A stretch of 5,993 nucleotides of DNA from Actinomycetota bacterium (GTDB lineage Bacteria; Actinomycetota; Humimicrobiia; Humimicrobiales; Humimicrobiaceae), in contig JAMCVO010000153.1 in NCBI GenBank assembly GCA_023475715.1, forward strand, positions 1-5,993. The letters are read 5' to 3'. Below, piece by piece: positions 1 to 5,872 of the stretch (within the stretch, counting starts at the first letter, position 1; each line of letters begins with the position of its first letter). The notes below the pieces were generated by a model that saw only the letters and a list, made by a program, of their open reading frames with translations, was not told where the DNA came from and ran no database searches. A program made the translations under genes and the position numbers.

Positions 1-285
1 TTATTAGTATTCATAAATTACTGACCTCCAGATGCTAATGTATTATTGCTGGATGAACCAACGAGAGGAATCGATGTTGGTACAAAAGAAGAAATCTATA
101 AGATAATCAGCCAACTTGCCCGTGAGGGAAAATCGATAATAATATTTTCTTCAGAATTATCAGATATTATCAATAACTGTGAGAGAATTTTTATTCTTTA
201 TGGAGGTAGCATAAAAACACAGTTAAAGAATGGACCAGATATTAATGAAGAGTATATTTCAAACATCGCATCTGGAGGTCAGTAA
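1..285 (+). CDS. Sugar ABC transporter ATP-binding protein, C-terminal fragment with an internal frame break
   Basis: This is the end of an RbsA/MglA-type ATPase that powers import of a monosaccharide-like substrate through the two permeases downstream. From about position 31 one frame gives Walker B (LLLDEP, 46-60), the D-loop region TRGIDVG, and the degenerate switch SSELSD typical of the second nucleotide-binding domain of this family; it stops at 283-285. The 5' end lies outside the window. Upstream of position 30 this frame has a TGA stop (22-24), whereas the frame starting at position 3 reads ISIHKLLTS, which matches the segment that normally follows the LSGGNQQK signature. Joining the two frames by dropping one base near position 30 gives a gap-free family-like sequence, so the product is interrupted as written. 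A TTG start at 46 would fall inside Walker B and is not a real start. The family assignment is firm; whether the frame break is biological is unknown. Confidence 0.85.
274..278 (+). promoter_or_regulatory. Ribosome binding site for the first permease, inside the ATPase gene end
   Basis: GGAGG lies within the last codons of the ATPase gene, 10 nt before the permease ATG at 289. The ATPase stop and the permease start are only 3 nt apart, which suggests translational coupling. A ribosome ending early at the frame break near position 30 would not reach this junction. Confidence 0.75.
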
Positions 286-288
286 TTT

Positions 289-1311
289 ATGAATACTAAT
301 AATAAAATACAAAAGAGAATAGGTCTTAGCAGTGAAAATTTCTTAACATACTCTTTGGCGGGTGTTCTTGTTATATTCTTTATAACAGCATCAATTATTG
401 TACCTACTTTTTTTGACTTAAACGGCCTTATCAATATTATTTCACAGCAGTCTTATCTAATTATAATTGCTGTAGGAGTAAGTTTTCTTCTTATTACCGG
501 TAATTTTGACCTGTCTGTCGGAGGGGTTGCAGGTGCTGCCGGTGTTTTAGTGGCATATTTTTCTCAGGCAAAAACAACAGGTTCATCATCTGCTATTGCA
601 AATGGATTGGGGATGAATTTTTATTTCGCGATTTTCCTGACACTCATTATTTGTGTCGCTATAGGCGCGGTGAATGCTTATTTTATAGTAAAGATGAAAA
701 TCGGTTCGGTAATCGTGACACTTGGCACAATGTATATTTCCCGTGGTATTGCACATGTTGTTTCACAGGGAGCTCAACGTAATGTCGGTCTGCCTGAAAA
801 TTTTGGAATCCTGGGTAAACTAAGGATGTTTGACTTATTCAGCTTACCTGTCCTGATAATGATAATTGCAATCATACTGGCTTTTATCATCCAGAAGAGA
901 ACAATATTTGGCAGGAATTTATATTATATCGGTTCCAATAAGATAACCGCACAAATATCAGGAATAAAAGTAGAAAAACATGTGGCTACATTATACATTG
1001 TAAGTGCTTTTTTATCCGGACTGGCCGGGATAATACTGGCATCACGTTTTTTTTCAGGAAGGGCAGTTGGTGCTGAAGGATATGAATTTGATGCACTAGT
1101 AGTGGCATTGCTTGGCGGCATGAGCATCACGGGTGCATTTGGGGGAGTATTAAATATTTTGATTGGAGCATTTATCCTGGGGATTCTTTCAACTGTTTTA
1201 AATCAAATGGGTCTTCCTCCAGATATACAGATTATTTCAAAGGGCGTTATTATCACTATTTCTATTTTGGCTCAACGCTGGGCATTAAATAAATACAAGA
1301 AAATCTTATAA
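289..1311 (+). CDS. Sugar ABC transporter permease, RbsC-like (first of two)
   Basis: Inner-membrane permease of the branched-chain amino acid/ribose permease family (BPD_transp_2), 340 residues, the normal length for RbsC-like proteins. The sequence is a series of hydrophobic segments with short polar links. It carries the family hallmark GNFDLSVG at residues 71-78 and the C-terminal conserved block DALVVALLGGMS at about 268-279, followed by an FGG turn that resembles the ATPase-contact region. The N-terminus is a short charged tail (about 20 residues) before the first membrane helix. The start is set by GGAGG at 274-278 and the 3-nt gap after the ATPase stop. Together with the next gene it probably forms a heteromeric channel, as in LsrC/LsrD, RhaP/RhaQ or YtfT/YjfF systems. 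The substrate cannot be deduced: ribose, another pentose, a deoxysugar and similar compounds are all possible. Confidence 0.93.
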   Translation: MNTNNKIQKRIGLSSENFLTYSLAGVLVIFFITASIIVPTFFDLNGLINIISQQSYLIIIAVGVSFLLITGNFDLSVGGVAGAAGVLVAYFSQAKTTGSSSAIANGLGMNFYFAIFLTLIICVAIGAVNAYFIVKMKIGSVIVTLGTMYISRGIAHVVSQGAQRNVGLPENFGILGKLRMFDLFSLPVLIMIIAIILAFIIQKRTIFGRNLYYIGSNKITAQISGIKVEKHVATLYIVSAFLSGLAGIILASRFFSGRAVGAEGYEFDALVVALLGGMSITGAFGGVLNILIGAFILGILSTVLNQMGLPPDIQIISKGVIITISILAQRWALNKYKKIL

Positions 1312-1345
1312 AAAATATTGATTAATATCCTTGGCATAGTTTCTT

Positions 1346-1354
1346 AGAGGAAGG
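1346..1354 (+). promoter_or_regulatory. Ribosome binding site of the second permease
   Basis: AGAGGAAGG lies 11 nt upstream of the ATG at 1366. The 54-nt spacer between the two permease genes has no convincing terminator or promoter, so the genes are probably co-transcribed. A small inverted repeat, ATATT-GATT-AATAT, lies just after the first permease stop and is too weak to act as a terminator. Confidence 0.6.
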
Positions 1355-1365
1355 TCTTTTAAATT

Positions 1366-2346
1366 ATGAAAAAAATAAATAAAGCTCTATTTACAAATTT
1401 TCTAAAAAATAACTATGTAATACTACTTCTTATAGCAGTTGTAGCTATTTTTACAATACTATCAAAAGGCAGGTTCCTGAGCGAGCCAAGCATAAGAAAT
1501 ATATTAAGAGTATCTGTTCCTACTCTTGTAATAGCTGCCATGGCAACATTACTCATGGTTTCAGGCAATATTGATCTTTCAGTAGGTGCAGCGCTTGGAA
1601 TAAGTGCAGTCACATTCGCGATACTCAGGCAGTCTGGCATGAATTTCTTTTTAGCCTTACTAATAGTACTGGCACTGGGGTGCGCAATAGGCGCTGTAAA
1701 CGGTTTTTTAGTAATGAAATTACGGATCACTTCTGTTATAGCAACCCTTGCCACAATGAGTCTGTTTTACGGCTTTGGAAAATTCATGGTTCCAGACGGG
1801 GTGGATATGATTAAATATGATATGCCCGAAAATATGAATTTTTTTGCAAAAGGGGATTTTTTTCTGAAACTACCTCCATCATTTTTCGTAGCAATCGTTC
1901 TAATAATAATAATTATTTTATTTGAAAAAAAAACCACCTTGGGGAAATATACCATCGCAATTGGCGATAACAGGCTTGCAGCTGAGCTTTCAGGTATAAA
2001 TGCTGTCAGGACTGTAACAATTATTTACATCGCAGTAGGAGCTATGGCAGCCCTGGCAGGAGCTACAAGGTCAAGTTATATGAAAGCTGGTGATCCGGCT
2101 TCAGGCATTGGAATAGAGGTGGATGCAATTATCGCTATATTGCTGGGCGGTACCAGCTTTTTCGGCGGTGAAGGATCTGTTATAAAAACAGTTGCCGGTG
2201 TTTATATTTTAGTATGCATTACTAGCGGTCTGGCAATGGTTGGATCGGAGCCATATTGGTCGATATTAGTAAGGGGTCTGGTTTTCTTCCTGGCACTTAT
2301 ATTTGAAAACTTTGTAAAAAGGATAAAAAGTGCAGTATCTTTTTAA
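1366..2346 (+). CDS. Sugar ABC transporter permease, RbsC-like (second of two)
   Basis: Second inner-membrane permease of the same family, 326 residues. It has the hallmark GNIDLSVG at residues 67-74 and the C-terminal block EVDAIIAILLGGTSFFGGEG beginning at about residue 251. The order of hydrophobic segments parallels the first permease, but the sequences are clearly diverged, so this is an old paralogue forming a heteromeric pair rather than a recent duplication. The N-terminus has a short basic tail (MKKINKALFTNFLKNNY) before the first helix, as expected for a cytoplasmic end. No substrate-binding protein follows it; in this transporter class that gene is often at the front of the operon, which would put it upstream of the window. 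The family is certain and the substrate unknown. Confidence 0.93.
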   Translation: MKKINKALFTNFLKNNYVILLLIAVVAIFTILSKGRFLSEPSIRNILRVSVPTLVIAAMATLLMVSGNIDLSVGAALGISAVTFAILRQSGMNFFLALLIVLALGCAIGAVNGFLVMKLRITSVIATLATMSLFYGFGKFMVPDGVDMIKYDMPENMNFFAKGDFFLKLPPSFFVAIVLIIIIILFEKKTTLGKYTIAIGDNRLAAELSGINAVRTVTIIYIAVGAMAALAGATRSSYMKAGDPASGIGIEVDAIIAILLGGTSFFGGEGSVIKTVAGVYILVCITSGLAMVGSEPYWSILVRGLVFFLALIFENFVKRIKSAVSF

Positions 2347-2420
2347 TGAAATATTTTTTTATTTCAAAGAAAGAAAATAAACCTAAATGAAATAATAGCC
2401 TAAATAATGATAACCAAATT

Positions 2421-2449
2421 TTTACAGTTTTTCATTTATGATTTCTAAT
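2421..2449 (+). promoter_or_regulatory. Candidate sigma-A promoter before the UroD-like gene pair
   Basis: TTTACA (2421-2426) and TCTAAT (2444-2449) are separated by exactly 17 nt, and each matches the consensus hexamer at five of six bases. The predicted start would be near 2456, leaving a short leader of about 20 nt that contains the ribosome binding site AGAAGGA (2463-2469). The surrounding spacer is AT-rich, so a chance match is possible. If it is real, the two UroD-like genes can be transcribed independently of the transporter genes. Confidence 0.45.
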
Positions 2450-2475
2450 GAGTTAATATTAAAGAAGGATAATTT

Positions 2476-3642
2476 ATGAAGCTAAATAAAGAAGAACGAG
2501 TATTAAGAGTTATAAACAGGCAGGAAGTTGATTATCTGCCAAGCCAGATAACGCTTGCAGATAGGACAAGGGATGAAGAAATAAGCAAGGCTCTTGGGCT
2601 TGTCAGCGCTTCTGAGCTTGATGATTATCTTGAAAATCATCTTTATCTTACCCTAACACTGCAGGATAAACCATTATTTTTTAGAGATGTAAAAGAAGTG
2701 ATAAATGATCTTCACGACAAGGGTTTTGCAAATCCTGACTGGGAAAGTAATGTCGTTTACGATGACTGGGGAATGGGAATTAGAGTTGGTGCAGGAAGCT
2801 TCTTCTGTAGCTTCCATCCACTACAGGGAAAGACAACAGAGCATATTGCCAAATTTATGCCAGCAGACCTTTCCAGAAATTCTTATATGTCAAAAGATGT
2901 TGAAGAAGCAGTAAAGAATTATACAATCCCGGATATTAACATGCCAGGAAATTTTTCTGACTGGGAAAGAGACTTAAAAGAACAATCAGGCAAATTCCTT
3001 GTCTGGCCTTCAGGATATTTTGGGATTTATGAACGGGCTTATGCGATTATGGGCTGGAACGAATTTATGTTAAATATTGCAGCCAATCCAAAAGTAGTCG
3101 AGCAGTTAATGGATAAAGTCACAGATTATAAAGTTGAGCATGCAAAGAAAATGGTAGAGATGGGGTTTAAGATTGCTCATCATGGAGATGACCTTGGCAC
3201 ACAGTGCGGCGGATTCTTTTCCAGAGATACATTTATGAAATATATTTTCCCGAGGCTTAAGAGAGAATGGAAAGTATTTACCGATGCAGGTCTTCCAATA
3301 ATGCTTCACTCCTGCGGAAATATTGTTGACTATCTACCTAAGCTTATTGATATAGGACTAAAAATCCTTGAACCTGTTCAACCTTGCATGAACCTTGAAT
3401 TTTTAAAGAAAGAATATGGAAAAGACCTTATTTTCTTTGGGGGTATAAACACACAGGTGCTTCCATATATTTCAATTGAGGAAACAAAAAAGCTTACAAG
3501 AGATACTATAAGGATTCTTGGAAAAGGCGGAGGACATATAATCGCGCCCTCACAGGAGCTTATGAATGATATACCGATAGCAAATATTAAGGCTTTAGTT
3601 GAGACTATAAGGGAAGAAAGAGAGAAAGTCCTGCAACTGTAG
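2476..3642 (+). CDS. Uroporphyrinogen decarboxylase / corrinoid methyltransferase superfamily protein, first copy
   Basis: A 388-residue cytoplasmic protein of the UroD-fold family (COG0407 type). The N-terminus (MKLNKEERVLRVINRQEVDYLP) has the family pattern of an ER-x-x-x-x-x-N-x-x-x-x-D-x-x-P segment. GDDLGTQCGG (residues 237-246), LHSCGN (277-282), a GGINTQ strand (322-327) and a closing DIPIANIKALVE segment are the core family motifs. The RQAGRY-type motif of true HemE is absent, so haem synthesis is unlikely. H278 and C280 match the His-x-Cys zinc pair of MtaA/MtbA-like methyltransferases. The segment where the third cysteine ligand normally sits reads APSQEL, apparently giving Gln360; this alignment is from memory. 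The start is supported by AGAAGGA, 6 nt before the ATG. No corrinoid protein is adjacent in the window. Methyl transfer is possible but unproven, and the substrate is unknown. Confidence 0.88.
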   Translation: MKLNKEERVLRVINRQEVDYLPSQITLADRTRDEEISKALGLVSASELDDYLENHLYLTLTLQDKPLFFRDVKEVINDLHDKGFANPDWESNVVYDDWGMGIRVGAGSFFCSFHPLQGKTTEHIAKFMPADLSRNSYMSKDVEEAVKNYTIPDINMPGNFSDWERDLKEQSGKFLVWPSGYFGIYERAYAIMGWNEFMLNIAANPKVVEQLMDKVTDYKVEHAKKMVEMGFKIAHHGDDLGTQCGGFFSRDTFMKYIFPRLKREWKVFTDAGLPIMLHSCGNIVDYLPKLIDIGLKILEPVQPCMNLEFLKKEYGKDLIFFGGINTQVLPYISIEETKKLTRDTIRILGKGGGHIIAPSQELMNDIPIANIKALVETIREEREKVLQL

Positions 3643-3646
3643 TAAA

Positions 3647-3671
3647 ATTAATCTTTTCTATGAGGATTAAT
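3647..3671 (+). promoter_or_regulatory. Weak hairpin and poor ribosome binding site before the second UroD-like gene
   Basis: ATTAATC (3647-3653) and GATTAAT (3665-3671) can pair around an 11-nt loop. The only purine-rich stretch upstream of the ATG at 3693, TGAGGA (3661-3666), overlaps this hairpin and lies 26 nt from the start, which is too far for a normal Shine-Dalgarno. The 20 nt directly before the ATG are A/T only apart from one G. Translation of the second gene may therefore be inefficient or depend on re-initiation from the first. A short T run (3680-3684) follows, but the stem is too AT-rich to be called a terminator. Confidence 0.3.
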
Positions 3672-3692
3672 AATAAATATTTTTAGATAAAA

Positions 3693-4832
3693 ATGAATTC
3701 ACGTGAAAGAATAAACTTAGCTATAAACCATAAAGAGCCGGATCAGGTACCAATAGATCTTTGGGGTACAGACAGCAGGCTTATAAATGAGTTTTATTTT
3801 AAAGTACTTGAACACCTGGGTTTAGATTTGCCCGAAATAAAAGTCAGGCCCGGTAAAAGTGCCGAATATGTAGATTACAGGATCAGCGATTTAATAGGTT
3901 CAGATTTCAGGCACATAGTTATAGGAAGACCTGAGAACTTTACACCTTATTTCAATGATGATGGAGTTTGTTTTGACGAATGGGGCATTGGACACAGGAT
4001 GAAAGGCTCTTATAATTTTATTTGCCACTATCCCCTCAAGGATGCAGATATTTCTGATATAGACAATTATAAAGGCCCCAACATAAAAGACCCGGGCAGG
4101 ATAAAAGGGCTTGAAGAACAGGCGAAAGACTGGTTTGAAAATACGGACTATAGCATTACTACAACGGGCCCAATATCGGGATTTATTAAGGAATATTATG
4201 AATACCTGAGGGGCACAGAGAATTTTTTTACAGACCTTTATTTAAATATTGGATTAGCTGAACGTCTTATAGCAAAACTGAGCGATATCTTTATTGAGTT
4301 TTATTCCTACTTTATTACACCAATAGCAAAGTATCTCACCTGGGTAGAGTTTGAAAGCGATTTTGGCATGCAGGACAGGCCGCTAATATCAAGGGATTTA
4401 TTCAGGAAATTCCTGAAAGCGCCTATGGGCAGGGTTATTACCGAAGTTAAAAAGATTGCGCCACATGTAAAAATATACCTGCATTCCTGCGGTTCCATTA
4501 AAGAAATTATTCCGGAATTTATAGATATAGGAATAGATATAATTAGTGGGGTGCAGCCCCTGGCACGCGATATGGAATCAGATATACTTAAAAAAGAATT
4601 CGGGAAAGACCTGGTTTTTCATGGTGGAGTTGATATACAGAGAGCTTTATGCGGAAGCCTTGAAGATACTGTAAGAGAAACTGAAAAAAGAATTGCTGAT
4701 TTTGCTCTTGGCGGAGGATATATTTTTGGACCTGCCAATCATTTCCAGATCGATGTTCCAATTGAAAACTTTTTTGCGATGTATGAAACTGCAAGGGAGT
4801 ACGGTAAATATCCTATAAAAATGGAGAAGTAA
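3693..4832 (+). CDS. Uroporphyrinogen decarboxylase / corrinoid methyltransferase superfamily protein, second copy
   Basis: A 379-residue paralogue of the preceding gene. The N-terminus MNSRERINLAINHKEPDQVP is a near-consensus opening for this superfamily and fixes the start despite the poor ribosome binding site. Core motifs are ESDFGMQD (residues 221-228, equivalent to GDDLGTQ in the first copy), LHSCGS (263-268, with H264 and C266), HGGVDIQ (310-316) and GPANHFQIDVPIEN (346-359) near the C-terminus. The HemE N-terminal arginine motif is absent. The third zinc-ligand position of MtaA-type enzymes appears to be Asn349; related COG0407 proteins often carry a similar N-H-x-x-Q segment here, so this may be normal for the subgroup. 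The two copies share the motif order but differ widely between motifs, which indicates an old duplication and possibly a heteromeric or two-step arrangement. The reaction and substrate are unknown. Confidence 0.88.
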   Translation: MNSRERINLAINHKEPDQVPIDLWGTDSRLINEFYFKVLEHLGLDLPEIKVRPGKSAEYVDYRISDLIGSDFRHIVIGRPENFTPYFNDDGVCFDEWGIGHRMKGSYNFICHYPLKDADISDIDNYKGPNIKDPGRIKGLEEQAKDWFENTDYSITTTGPISGFIKEYYEYLRGTENFFTDLYLNIGLAERLIAKLSDIFIEFYSYFITPIAKYLTWVEFESDFGMQDRPLISRDLFRKFLKAPMGRVITEVKKIAPHVKIYLHSCGSIKEIIPEFIDIGIDIISGVQPLARDMESDILKKEFGKDLVFHGGVDIQRALCGSLEDTVRETEKRIADFALGGGYIFGPANHFQIDVPIENFFAMYETAREYGKYPIKMEK

Positions 4833-5044
4833 AATAGTTTGAAAATTTTTTAAGTTTAATAAAGTAAAAAAAATATTGTGATATTTATACTGTATTAGAT
4901 AAAAATGGAGAATATAAACGATTATCAAATATACAAAAATAATAGGTATATTTATATAGAATCTTAAAGAATATAATCGCTATACTAACAAAATAGGATA
5001 TATCTAAACAGGGTAGATTAAATAGATTTCATAATTTAAAATTA

Positions 5045-5068
5045 TTTATAAAAAAACTTTTTTATAAA
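5045..5068 (+). repeat. AT-only palindrome with 11-bp arms
   Basis: TTTATAAAAAA (5045-5055) and TTTTTTATAAA (5058-5068) are perfect reverse complements around a 2-nt centre. It directly abuts the smaller palindrome ATAATTT-A-AAATTAT (5031-5045). As RNA it would form a weak all A-U stem ending in a U-rich arm. A protein-binding or bent-DNA site is an alternative, as is chance in very AT-rich sequence. Confidence 0.4.
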
Positions 5069-5128
5069 AATGAAATTAATATTATAAATTGAAATATATT
5101 TAATTTATTGGCAATTATAATTATTATC

Positions 5129-5152
5129 ATTAACACAAGAGGAGGTGTTGAT
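5129..5152 (+). promoter_or_regulatory. Hairpin or operator with a Shine-Dalgarno-like loop and no start codon
   Basis: ATTAACAC (5129-5136) pairs with GTGTTGAT (5145-5152) with one G-U pair around an 8-nt loop AAGAGGAG. AGAGGAGGTG (5138-5147) is an almost ideal ribosome binding site, yet no ATG follows at a suitable distance. A TTG at 5148 would give only an 11-codon peptide at very short spacing. It could be an operator half-site pair, a leader RNA element, or the remnant of a decayed gene start. Confidence 0.3.
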
Positions 5153-5239
5153 ATTTAGAAAGATAAATACTTTGCTCAGGTGAAAGGGGTGTGAGGATAT
5201 AGAAATAAAATTAAGGCAGTGATTTGTATTTTGTTGATA

Positions 5240-5248
5240 TGATATAAA
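5240..5248 (+). promoter_or_regulatory. Candidate extended -10 promoter for the cupin lipoprotein gene
   Basis: TGATATAAA is an extended -10 element (TG-N-TATAAA) with no good -35 at 16-18 nt upstream, as is usual for this promoter type. The predicted start near 5255 would leave a leader of about 33 nt before the ATG at 5288. This supports a separate transcription unit for the cupin gene, probably continuing into the kinase gene. Confidence 0.4.
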
Positions 5249-5287
5249 CCCAAATTGAATTTTAAAAAAAATATAATTGGAGGAATA

Positions 5288-5767
5288 ATGAAAAGTCAGT
5301 TAAAAAGATTTTTTGCAGTTGCTATTATTTCTGTATTTGTCCTAACTATGCTTGTGGGATGCACACAAAAAACTAGTGAAGCTGGTAAAATGATAACCAT
5401 TGAAAATGTAAATGATGTTGCAACTGCCAAAGTTACAGATTCTCCACTATTTACAGATGTGGAGGGAGAGAAAGGCTGGTCAGTTACATTAATATCTGAT
5501 GCAGGAGTTGGAGTCGATTACTATATATTCAAGATTAAAAAAGGTGCTGATATTTACCCAATTCATTCCGCTCCAGGTAATTGGTTGGCTTATGTTGCTG
5601 AGGGTTCTGGAGAACTTGTATTGGCTGATAAACAAAAAGTTGAAAAATCAACTACAAGTTTTAAAAAAGGTGATTATATTTTATTTAGACCAGATGCAAT
5701 GCATGGATGGAAAAATGGACCAACAGATACGACTCTAATATTTATAACACTTAAAACTACAAAGTAG
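5288..5767 (+). CDS. Cupin-domain lipoprotein
   Basis: A 159-residue predicted lipoprotein with one cupin beta-barrel. Residues 1-24 form a signal peptide with basic residues (K2, K6, R7), a hydrophobic core and lipobox LVGC, giving lipidated Cys25. The cupin domain spans about residues 60-157. The second cupin motif is clear: GDYILFRP (128-135), then H139 and N143 in the pattern H-x3-N. The first motif is degenerate: H93 is present, but the usual second histidine and glutamate are not obvious in HSAPGNWLAYVAEG. Metal binding is therefore uncertain. The ATG at 5288 is chosen because GGAGG (5279-5283) lies just upstream and it gives a proper signal peptide; an upstream TTG at 5255 would add 11 residues that include the ribosome binding site. 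It should sit on the outer face of the membrane. Its role may be binding or modifying a carbohydrate; this is inference from neighbours. Confidence 0.85.
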   Translation: MKSQLKRFFAVAIISVFVLTMLVGCTQKTSEAGKMITIENVNDVATAKVTDSPLFTDVEGEKGWSVTLISDAGVGVDYYIFKIKKGADIYPIHSAPGNWLAYVAEGSGELVLADKQKVEKSTTSFKKGDYILFRPDAMHGWKNGPTDTTLIFITLKTTK

Positions 5768-5804
5768 AGGTTTAATATAAAAAAATAAGATTTTATCTAA
5801 GTTG

Positions 5805-5853
5805 TGCTATGGAAAGGATATGATATTCTTTCTTTAGTATCCTTTCTATAGCA
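5805..5853 (+). promoter_or_regulatory. Long hairpin immediately upstream of the kinase ribosome binding site
   Basis: TGCTATGGAAAGGATA (5805-5820) and TATCCTTTCTATAGCA (5838-5853) form a 16-bp stem with one G-U pair and a 17-nt loop; two or three more weak pairs are possible at the base. The stem ends only 8 nt before GAGG (5861-5864). No U-run follows, so it is not a typical intrinsic terminator on either strand. Possible roles are mRNA processing or stabilisation between the cupin and kinase genes, control of kinase translation, or a DNA operator. Confidence 0.6.
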
Positions 5854-5872
5854 TGAGAAAGAGGTGTAGTAT

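Larger units (their letters stand above)
4833..5254 (+). other. Long AT-rich intergenic region with inverted repeats and no supported gene
   Basis: This spacer is markedly poorer in GC than the flanking genes, and stops occur frequently in all forward frames. It contains several AT-only or AT-rich inverted repeats: AAATAT/ATATTT (4871-4886), CGATTAT/ATAATCG (4919-4979) enclosing AAATATAC/GTATATTT (4927-4953), ATAATTT/AAATTAT (5031-5045), an 11-bp-arm palindrome (5045-5068), and ATTAACAC/GTGTTGAT (5129-5152). A perfect TATAAT (5116-5121) lacks a properly spaced -35; the nearest TTGAAA is 21 nt away. No tRNA, recognisable riboswitch core or GC-rich terminator is visible. It probably separates the UroD-like unit from the cupin-kinase unit and carries regulatory sites. 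Confidence 0.6.

Noticed and set aside
46..285. A complete small gene starting at TTG 46
   Set aside because: The start would fall inside the Walker B strand and there is no ribosome binding site; it is the tail of a longer ATPase gene.
1413..1955. Minus-strand open frames opposite the second permease, and similar ones opposite other genes
   Set aside because: They are antisense shadows of clearly conserved genes, with no ribosome binding sites or recognisable domains.
2347..2366. TGAAAT/ATTTCA hairpin after the second permease as a terminator
   Set aside because: The stem has 6 bp with one GC pair, and the T run is in the loop rather than after the stem.
2476..4832. Calling the two enzymes HemE (haem biosynthesis)
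   Set aside because: The HemE N-terminal arginine motif is missing, two diverged copies are present, and no other haem genes are nearby.
4905..4967. A 20-codon reading frame starting at the second copy of the 14-nt repeat
   Set aside because: There is no ribosome binding site and the product is Asn/Tyr/Ile-rich, as expected from random AT-rich DNA.
5121..5183. Short open stretch around the orphan ribosome binding site, reading TQEEVLIFRKINTLLR
   Set aside because: It is only about 20 codons with no properly spaced start codon and no recognisable family; probably chance or an unidentifiable remnant.
5255..5287. Upstream TTG start for the cupin lipoprotein
   Set aside because: It would place the GGAGG ribosome binding site inside the coding region and put 11 extra residues before a proper signal peptide that starts at 5288.
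5827..5862. Possible pseudoknot: TCTTTCT in the hairpin loop is complementary to AGAAAGA just after the stem
   Set aside because: Only two unpaired nucleotides separate the stem from the complementary strand, too few to span a 16-bp stem, so both helices cannot form together.
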